A DNA stretch of 64,000 bases from Larus michahellis (lineage: Eukaryota; Chordata; Aves; Charadriiformes; Laridae). The position numbers and the translations under genes were made by a program. The notes under the pieces were generated by a model. That model searched no databases. It saw only the letters and a program-made list of their open reading frames with translations, and was not told the origin of the DNA. How positions within the stretch are numbered: position 1 is the first letter of the stretch; each line of letters opens with the position of its first letter. Location of the stretch: the NCBI RefSeq assembly GCF_964199755.1, contig NC_133903.1, forward strand, positions 5,535,001-5,599,000, read 5' to 3'. Shown piece after piece: positions 38,440 to 47,200 of the stretch.

Positions 38440-39655
38440 ACAAACAACGGCCTGCTGTTTGAAACACCACTCTGCTTTTTTCCGTTTCGTCCTTCCATCT
38501 CCTGTTTGTCCCCACCCGCACCCACCCTGTCTGCTCCAGGGTGCCAGCCCCTGCGCCGGGCACCCACCGGGGCGAAGGGCACTTGGCTGGGCTGCTGGGT
38601 GCCCACCGGGCTGCCCCAGCCCCGCTCCCTCCCTCTGGCCCATTGCACCCACCACCTTCCCGTTCCATGGGGCGCTGGCGCTGCTGGGCCGGGGACACCT
38701 GGTCCTGCTGTTTGGGACCCCCAAAACCTCCTCCTTCTGCTCGGCCTCACCAGCACCCCCTCTGCGGCTTCTCTTGCTGGGGACGGGCTTTGCTCCCCGC
38801 ACTTGTGCAACCCCCATGGCTCTGGGTGCTGAACCCCGATCTCTGGGTGCTGAACCCCATGGCTCTGGGTGCAAACCCCAGGGTTTTATCCTGGAGCAAG
38901 AGGGTGCCAGCAGCCCAGAAATGGCTTCCAGCCAACAGTAGGGTCCTTGCTAGAGGAGGAGGAGGAGGCACTTGCTTCCTCCCTCTGCGTGGCCCTGGCT
39001 TACCCCTGGGTGCTGGGTTCGCTCAGCTCCCTCGGTTTTCGCTTCCCTTCCCAGCCCCCTGGCTGGAGCTGGGGGGCTGCCCAGCACTGGGATCGCCCCC
39101 CACCCGTGTCCCAGCGGGGTGCCCTGCATGACACCCCCAATCTCCGCACCCTTGCACCACCCGCACCCCGGCGCAGGTAGCAAATAACCAACCCAGGGTG
39201 AATCAAATCCCATCCTAAAAACAGAGCCGCCAGCTGACCCCCCCCCACCCCGACCTGCGAAGCGTCCTGCAAAGGTAGGGCACAGTGCTGGCCCCATCCG
39301 TGTCCCCCACCCCGACCCCGCAGAACCAGCGTCCTGTGTCCCTGCCGGCTGTCGTGTCCCCTCCGTCCCACCCAGCCCTCACCCTCAAGGTTTGCTGGCC
39401 ACAAAATGTCTGTCATTTCAGCAGCTTGCCTCGGACACGGGAATGAAAAACACAAAAAAGGAGGGGGGGGGGAAAAAAAAAAAAGAAAAAATGGAAAAAA
39501 AAAAGAAGAGAGAAAGAATAATAAAAATAATTAATTTAATGAAAAAAAAAAAGTGGTAAAAATCCTGGTGTCCCTGGCAGTGTTGCCTGAAATCTGGCTA
39601 TTTTTAGTGACATCTTGTACATATGACTGTAAAATGGTAAACCGTGTGTATTATA

Positions 39656-39713
39656 TATTGCCTCATTATATAGTGTATATATATGTATACATATACATAT
39701 ATATAATATATAT
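39656..39713 (+). repeat. TA-rich alternating tract in RAI1 3' UTR
   Basis: tatata/gtatac-type alternating sequence with self-complementary segments. It lies about 150 bases upstream of the poly(A) signal. Confidence 0.85.
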
Positions 39714-39847
39714 GAAGACTGTAAATGTTAAGACTAGTGTTCTTATTAGTATATTGCTTCACACTGAAGATTGTGTGTAACAAGCTGTTTCTAAAAGATG
39801 TTTATTTTCCTTAAGAGTAAAAAACAGGTCATTGCATTCAGAGCGTC

Positions 39848-39853
39848 AATAAA
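39848..39853 (+). terminator. RAI1: RAI1 polyadenylation signal AATAAA
   Basis: Canonical hexamer in AT-rich sequence, followed about 20 bases later by a T/G-rich stretch (cgattgttttgg). It is the last such signal on the + strand before the convergent SREBF1 3' end. Confidence 0.8.
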
Positions 39854-39870
39854 GATACAACGATTGTTTT

Positions 39871-40344
39871 GGAAGTACGTGGCGCCCTGTTCGTGGCCTC
39901 TCTTTCTCCGAGGGGAGGGACTTCTGGGGGTGTCCCCCCCAGGCCATGCCAGCCCCTGGCTGGCCCTTCGTCCCCGGGTGTCACCTGCACCGAGGGTCTT
40001 GCTCGTAGGGCTGGGCTGGGAGGGGACACTGCAGTGGGGCTGGGGTATGGAGTGTGGGGGGGAGCGTACCAGCACCCCTGGCGTACCTTAGGGCAAGAAG
40101 GGTGTGTTTGGGGTCCCTTCGCACCCGCTGTCCCCATCCCTGCCACCCTTGGCACCCCCCATCCTGTGCAGTCCGCGGGGGCAAGGCAGGACCCACAGAC
40201 GGGGCTGCCCAGCTGAAGGGGATGCCCAGCCGGAGGGAGGGATGCCCAGCCGGAGAGGGGGATGCCGGGGAGGGTCCCTTGCCCCAGCCAGGTTCTGTGT
40301 ACCCCCCAAGTCCAGTGTCTGTCCCCAACCCGCACTCCAGCACA
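39871..40344. other. Gap between convergent RAI1 and SREBF1 3' ends
   Basis: Less than 0.5 kb of GC-rich sequence separates the two inferred cleavage sites. It contains short direct repeats of ggatgcccagccgga near 40219-40262 and nothing else I can support. Confidence 0.65.
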
Positions 40345-41248
40345 CACCGGTATAAATAATCAGCTTTAATTTGTCTGTACAAAACTCTCCAACTATGAAA
40401 ATACCGTTTAAAAAGGCAAGGCGGGGGGGGGTGGGGGGCTGGGGTAGGGTGGGGGGCTATGTACAAGAGGGGGTGAAGCAAAGGGACAGGGGCACCCCCC
40501 AGCCCCCTGTGGCACCCTGCCATCCCTTCTCCGAAAGCGCTCAGGCCCAGCTGTGCCTGGGGGGGGTGGTCGTGGCAGCTCCTAACTGGGGGGACTGGTC
40601 AGGGCTGGGGGAAGGTGGGGGCCGAGGCGTAGGCTGGGGGTCCCCTCTTGCCTACCATGGGCATGGTTGGGGAAAGGACCCTTAGCCACCACCATGGGGG
40701 CAAACCTCCTCCCCACCATAACGGGGGCAAAGCCGAGGCGCCCCAAGCCCCCCCTGCGGCAGCGGGACCCACGGCGGGGGGGGGGCACCGGGCAGGGGCA
40801 CCAGGAGAAGGAGGGGGTGAGGATGGACCTCCCCACACCCTGTGCCAGGGCACGGGGGAGTACAGGTGGCACTGGGTCCAGGCTGGCCGAGCATCCCGGT
40901 GCCATGCAATACTGTGACAGTGTCACTAGAGGTCCCCACGTCCCACCACCCGAGCGGGCTGGGGAGAAGGACAGAGCCCTGGGGTGGCCGAGGCCACCCG
41001 GGATGCCCCACGCGTGGCTGTCCCACGCCAGGAACCTCCACAGCCGCCGCCGGTGGCACTGGGCATCACCCTGTCCCTCGCCACCCGCCCCCTCACCTTA
41101 AAACCTGCTCCCTAACACCGTCCCGCAGAAGGGGGAAACTGAGGCACGCACCTCCCCGCCGCCCCCGGCCACCCGGCTTCCCCACATCCCCGATGCAGAG
41201 GGGCTGGCAGCCTGCGTGTGCCCCCTGACCCCCGGTCCTCCTCCTGGG
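40345..41248 (-). other. SREBF1: SREBF1 3' untranslated region
   Basis: Runs from the TAG at 41249-41251 to the ATTAAA signal. GC-rich with C/G homopolymer runs. It carries no credible ORF. Confidence 0.7.
40365..40370 (-). terminator. SREBF1: SREBF1 polyadenylation signal ATTAAA
   Basis: Read on the - strand, ATTAAA is followed by an AT-rich stretch and then a GT-rich stretch (ggtgtgtgctgg), as expected for a cleavage site near 40345. It closes a 3' UTR of about 0.9 kb (40345-41248). Confidence 0.7.
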
Positions 41249-44200
41249 CTAGCCCGACGTGACGGTGGTGCCGCTGCCCAGCTTGATGATCATCTGCTGG
41301 CAGTCGTGCAGCGTCCGTTTGTCACCCAGCTTCTCCAGCGTGCGGGCGGCCTCGGCCAGCATGCCCACGCGCTGGCCCGGGCCCGAGAGGAAGCTGGGCG
41401 GGAGGTAGCAGCAGGCCAGCAGCAGGGCCTCGGCATGCTCCCGCGGCGTCGGGTGACTCTCCGGCTCACCGGCTGCAATGGGGGGAAAAGTGGGGGTCAG
41501 TCCCAAGGGGTGTCCAGAGAAGCCACCCGCCCTCCCTTGGGTGCTCCGGCACGACCATGGAGCCATCCACCCGCCCCAGGGCAGATGCCACCACCAAAGC
41601 GTGGTCAGGAAGCCCCTGGACCCCACCACCCAACTCTGCTGGGGTGCTGCGGGTGGGAAAGGGGGTGGGAAGAGGGGTGGGAAGAGGGGTGGGAAGAGGG
41701 GTGGGAAGAGGGGTGGGCTCCCACCCTGTATCCCACCTGGTGGGGGGTCTCCCACCCCGTGTCCCACGTGTGTGGGGGGGTCTCCCACCCCGTGTCCCAC
41801 CTGTTTTGTTGCCCTGCACCCCTCTCCTCCGCAGGCTGCGGTCCAGCAGCTGGTGGGTGCGCGTGGGGCTGGCCCGGGCCATGAGCCTGGCGGTGGCTTC
41901 GTGCAGGAACACCTGGAGGTGGCGGGGAGAGGGGGGGGGGGGACAGTGAGCATGACAGGGCGCAGGGGACGAGGGGACCTGCTGGGACAAGGGGTGGGGG
42001 GCTCACCCGGCGCATGGCGGGGCGGAGGGTCTGGGCCAGGCGCCGCAGGCTGCTGAGGTCCTGCTGGAAGCCGCGGAGCTCGATGGCGGACGCCTGGTAG
42101 AGGCAGCTGCGCTGCTGGCTGGCACTCATCTGCTGCTGCCACAGGTTGGTGCGGGTGACGAGGAGCAGGTCGCACAGCAGGAGCTGCACCGCCTGTAGCG
42201 GGGAGGGGGGGGGGGGTGGCAAGGGGAGCTGGGTGAGCAGGGAGACGGAGGGACGGAGGGACGGGGGGGCCGAGGAGGTCCCAGCGGGCAGGCGCTGCTG
42301 CGCGGGACCCCCGCCGGGCTGCATGGCAGGGGCATTGCACTCCCAGTCTGACACATGCAATGCAACTACAATGCACCCCCGCGAGGGCCGGGGGCACCTC
42401 CCGCCAGGGCCGGGGGCTCCCCCCCAGGGCGGGTGCCCACCTTACCCGTCCCCCTGCCCTCCCCCACCCCCCCAACCCCGGCTCACCTTGTCGATGGTGC
42501 CCTTGGGGGGGCTGCCGAGCTCCAGGCTCTCCCGCAGGCAGCTGCTGGCCTTCTCGCAGTGGCTGAGGCTGGCCTGGCTCCCGTCCTGCTTGCTCAGCAT
42601 GGCGCGCACGGCCCTGAAGGAGTGCAGGGCGGCGCGGGGCAGGGGCTTCCTGCAAGGTGGGGGACGACACAGTCACCGCTGGCTCCTCGCTGGGCATGGC
42701 CGTGCCCCCCCCTTCAGTAGACACCGGCCACCACAGCCTCGGTGCTCTGACTGCGCTTGCACGGGCTGTGCCGACCCGAAGAGGAGGGAAGGCGTGCGAT
42801 GAGCTGTCACCCCCCCTCCCCATGGCCCTCTCCCCGTCCCCGATGTCCCCAGCACTCACTCAGAGCTCTGCAGCGCCCGGGGCATGGTTTCCACAAGCGG
42901 GTAGAGGCGCTCGGCCCCCTCCTCATCTCCCTGAAGCCAGTGAATAACTGTGCCAATGATGGACGCCCACCACTTGGACACGGGGTCGGTACCTGTGGGG
43001 CGGGAGGGAGACGGGAGCGGGGCATCCACCAGCCCCATGGCCCGCCCCACACAAGTGTCCCTGGTTGGGGGGGGACACGTCGGCCTCACCTGTGACGGCC
43101 GCCAAGCTGGAGCTGATGGAGGGCGCAGGGCCGGGCACGCCGCTGGCATCGGAGCAGCCGTTGAGGAGCTGGAGGTATTCCAGAGCATTGGAAAAGCGCC
43201 TGCCGGGAGAGGGGCAGTGAGTGGGGACAGCCCCACGCTGGGCGGAGGGAGCGGGGTGCCCACCCTGGCGCTTACCCCTCTCCCTGGGCAGTGGGGCGGC
43301 CGGGCTCGGGCATGGCCACGCAGCACAGCGCCTTCTCCAGGAGGTGCTCGCGGAAAAGCTGGGTCACCTGCGCCAGCGGGTCCACTGCGGCACAGAGGGG
43401 CGGTGAGACGGTGACAGAGGTGGGGTGAGACCCCCGAAATGGGGGGCTGGGGGTGCTGGGTTGGGGGCGTTACCTGGGTTGCCGGCGGAGCTGTAGATGG
43501 TCTCCCTCGGGACGCCCTTGACAGCCCAGTCCCCGTCGACGAAGAAGCGGTGGCCCAAGGGGTGGCAGAGCCACTGCATGGCGGGGGGCACGGCCCCGCC
43601 GTGGGACAGGGCCACCCGCCGGGCGCTGCAGAGGAAGGGGCGCTGCGGGGAGAGCGGGGAGTCAGGGGGGGACGACCCAAGACTGGGTCACACATGACCC
43701 CCTCCCCAGCCCCACACGGAGGGGGCTGCCCCGCACTCACGGCCAAGAAGTGGAAGCAGCGGTGCAGGCTGGCCTTGACCCGCAGGGCGGCTGCCACGTA
43801 GATCTCGGCCAGGGCGGCCACGGAGACGGCGTCACCGGCGCACTCGGCAAGGTTGACGGCGCTCAGCGCCAGGTTGATGGCCAGCAGGTGCCCCCCCGCC
43901 TGCTTCCCTGCGGGGACAGGGACGGGGGGCTCAGGGAGGGGGTATCACGGGCATCCCATCCCCCAGCCCGTCCCCACGGTGCGGGGCCGTACCGGCGAGG
44001 TGGAGCTGGTGCAGGCGGTGGTAGGTCATGGCGGCGTCGCGGGCGCTCTGACGGACGTGGGCGGGGGGCGGGGGGTCGGGACGCAGCCCCCCGGCGCGGG
44101 CGGCCAGCCAGCGTCCCACCCAGAGGCGCTGGAGCAGGTGGCGCAGCAGGGTCCAGAGCAGGCTGCAGGCCAGGTCCCCGTGGGAGGCGGGCAGCGGCCG

Positions 44201-44254
44201 CCCCAGTGCCCCCAGCGCCGTCCGCAGGTGCTGGGCGCCCTGGGCGAAGTCCCC
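41249..44254 (-). CDS. SREBF1: SREBF1 exons 10-19: C-terminal regulatory (SCAP-binding) domain
   Basis: Ten exons encode the cytosolic helical C-terminus. Conserved landmarks include LACSLLW and [12 protein letters not shown] (exon 10), [19 protein letters not shown] (exon 11), [20 protein letters not shown] (exon 12), [14 protein letters not shown] (exon 15), [17 protein letters not shown] (exon 17), [14 protein letters not shown] (exon 18) and [20 protein letters not shown] with the terminal TTVTSG (exon 19). Introns are very short (about 75 to 330 bases), typical of an avian microchromosome gene. Confidence 0.95.
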
Positions 44255-47200
44255 CTGTGTGTGCGTCCCCACGCAGGGAGAAGGGGGTCAGCGAGGCAGG
44301 GGGGTGGGTGGGGCGGGTGACATCACGTGGGGTGTGGCAAGGGCGGGGTGCGGGGCTCACCCGGTCGAGGTCCAGGTCGGCCTGCCGGCGGTGCCGCCAG
44401 AAGAGGACGGAGGGCTCGGAGTGGGGGCGGGTGACGGGCTCCCCGCAGACGAAGAGCCGCACCACCGCCCCCAGCACCAGCGCCGCGTTCAGCGCCCAGA
44501 AGGCCAGCGTGGGCCACAGCCACTGCGACCACCCCCACGGCTCCTCTGTGCGGGGAGGGGGTCAGCACTGCCTCCGCCCTGCGCCCACCCCAGGGTCTCC
44601 CAGCCCGGCGACCTTCGCCCCGCGCCTGCCCCGAGAGCCTCCACTCCAATGGTGCCCACCCCAACAGCCTCCACCCAATGGCCTCTGCCTTGCGTCCACC
44701 CCAGCACCCTCCACCCCGGTCGTCCCCCATCTTGGACCTACCCTGAGACCTGAGATCCCCCTCCTGATGGCCTTCACCCCATGCCCATCACGACTAGCTC
44801 CACTCTGGTGGCCTCCAGCCCATGCCCACCGTGATGGCCTCCACCCCAACAGCCTCTACCCAAGTGGCTCCTACCACAAACCCACCCCAACGTCCTGCAC
44901 CCTAATGGCCTTCACCTCAACAGCCTCTAGCCCATGCCCACCCTGACAGCCTCCACCCCACACCTATCCCAGTGGCCCCCGCTCTGCGCCCACCCCAACC
45001 ACCACCACGTTGACAGCCTCCATCCCAATGTCCTCCACCCCAAGAACCCCCACCCCATGCCAGAACTTACCCATAGTGCCGGACTCAGCCATGATGCTCC
45101 TGCGGGGACCAGCGGTGTCCGGGCTCCCCACAGGGGCTGGGGCACCAGAGCCGCGGAGGAGGGAGGCCAGGGGGTTGAAGGAGAGGCAGAGGAAGACGAA
45201 AGCGCAGAGGGCCATGCGGGAGCGGTCCAGCATGCCCTGACTGCTGGGCGAGGGCGGCGGGTGCTCCTGCTTCACCTGGGCGGGCAGAGCTGCTGTGAGC
45301 CCCAGGGCATGGACACGGTGATGGGGAACAGGCATGGGACATAGGGCATGGGACATAAGGCATGGGGCATGGTGACGGGGTGCAGTGATGGGGCAGAGGC
45401 ATGGCATATAAGGAATGGGCATGGGGCACAGGGCACGGCGATGAGGCACAAGTATGGGAAACAGGGCATGGGCATGGACTGCAGGGTATAGGGATGGGGC
45501 ACAGGGCACATTTTGGGGTACAGAGCATGTGGTGTGGGCACGGGGCAGGGCTGCAGCAGCCCACTGCAGCCCAGAATGCCCCCACACCCCTCCCTCCAGC
45601 CCCAATTCGGGTGAGGAGCAGCCTCAGAGAGCAAGATCAGGGCTCTCGGCTCCTTTCCCCGCGCACCCGCCACGCTTTGCTCTCGGCACCCCCGGCGTGA
45701 TGCACCGGATCCCCTGCCCCACTCAAGGCGGGGACATCCCTCCCACAGCCCCCCCCACACACACCTTGCCGTGGTCGCAGAGGGGGCTGTCGGGCTCCGA
45801 GTCGCTGCTGCTGTTGCTGCTGCCCCCACTGAGCGAGAGCGGGCTGCTGTGGGATGGCGAGCCCACGTCCGAGGGCGGCGGCGTCAGCATCTCCATCACC
45901 TCTGCCTTCACCACCTCCATGGGGGCCTCCGCCTTAGCCCCGCCGCTGCAGGAGGCCACCAGGTCCTTCAGGGACTCTGTGGGGAGCAGAGCGGGCTGAG
46001 GGACACTGGGGGGTACGGCAGCCCCAGGGCCGAGCCCCGCCAAAGACCTGCCCTTCCACTCACGATTCTTCTGCATGGCCATCTTCAGGGCGAGGTTCTC
46101 CTGCTTCAGCTTCTGGTTGCTCTGCTGCAGGAAGCGGATGTATTCGATCGCCTTCCTCAGGATGGCCGACTTGTTGAGCTGCCAGTGGGCAGGGACAGTT
46201 CAGCCCAAATGCCAGGCAAAGCCCCCTCCTTGCCCACCCCATCCCCACCACCCCCAGGCTCCCACCTTGGCCTCGGTGCCCACCACCAGGTCCTTGAGCT
46301 CCACAATCTTGTCGTTGATGGAGGAGCGGTAGCGTTTCTCGATGGCGTTGTGCGCCGTGCGCTTCTCCCCCCTGCTCTGCACCAGCGCCGGCTTCCCACT
46401 GGGCGCCAGCCGGTTGATGGGCAGCTTCTCCGCATCCACAACCAGCGGCACCGTTGCCAGGATGGTCCCTCCGCTCACCAGTGCCTGTGGGGACACAGGG
46501 TGGCATCGGTGGCACTTCCCCGAGCATCCGCCCACCCCGGAGCTCCCCAGCGGTGGGACCTACCGGCACCTGCAGCGAGGTGGCAGAGCCGCTGGCGCTG
46601 GTGGCCAGGGAGGCCATGCTGGAGGTCTTGGCACCGCCAGCGTCCGTCTTGACGGCCGTCAGCAGCAGGGAGTCAGCCTTGATGAAATGGGGCTGCAGCA
46701 GGACCTAGGGGGCAGGGGGGGGAGGTCAGGGGGCTGGGGGGGACCACCGGGACCCCCCTCCCCTGGCCCTCGGCTTACCGGCACCTGCTGGATCTGGGGT
46801 GAGACAGGCTGGCTGGCGGGGGCGGCGGGGGCCAGGAGCTGCTGGGCTGCCACGCTTTGCACGGGGCCAGGTAGTGCCACGGGGGGGCCCGGCTGCGGGG
46901 TGGGCAGGGGGCTCGGCAGGGCCTGCCCCGCACTCCCGGGCTGCACAGCTGGGCATGGAGCAGAGGACAGGGTTACCAGACCCCCCGGGACCAGCCCACC
47001 CCAGGCAGCCCCATCCCACAGGGACGCATCCCCCTCTCCAGCAAGAGCCCCCCCGCAACAAGCCCTCAACCCAGGGTGTCCCGACACCCCCCCCCCTGTG
47101 GCCCCCCCCAAATCCTCACCGGAGAAGCCGTGCTGGTTCTGGTAGCCCACTAAAGGCTGGGGGTTGAACTGGCCAGAGGACGCGGGGACGAAGCTGGGGG

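Larger units (their letters stand above)
37874..39870 (+). other. RAI1: RAI1 3' untranslated region
   Basis: About 2.0 kb from the stop at 37871-37873 to just past the AATAAA at 39848. It contains an A-rich stretch (38360-38439), three imperfect 20-bp repeats (38819-38880), a second A-rich stretch (39464-39551) and an alternating TA/CA-type region (39656-39713). The low-GC final 350 bases contrast with the GC-rich start. The exact cleavage site is inferred. Confidence 0.75.
42308..42392 (-). ncRNA. MIR33B: miR-33 precursor hairpin in SREBF1 intron 16
   Basis: On the - strand, positions 42376-42356 match the 21-nt mature miR-33a-5p exactly, including the seed TGCATTG. Positions 42337-42316 form the opposite arm, which starts CAATGCCCC and ends ATGCAGCCC, like mammalian miR-33b-3p. 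The 8-base arm segment GCATTGCA pairs perfectly with TGCAATGC around an 18-base-class loop, and TGCAT pairs with ATGCA near the base of the stem. The hairpin lies between coding exons 16 and 17, where miR-33b lies in human SREBF1. miR-33 family members target ABCA1 and fatty-acid oxidation genes, and co-transcription with the host gene is expected. Precursor ends are approximate. Confidence 0.92.

Noticed and set aside
39520-39527. AATAAA-like signal in the A-rich part of the RAI1 3' UTR
   Set aside because: It lies within an A-rich stretch without a GT-rich downstream element. The signal at 39848 is better placed.
41249-42859. Single 536-codon ORF on the - strand
   Set aside because: It reads through SREBF1 introns 15 to 18 that happen to stay open. 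The spliced exons with conserved sequence are the real gene.
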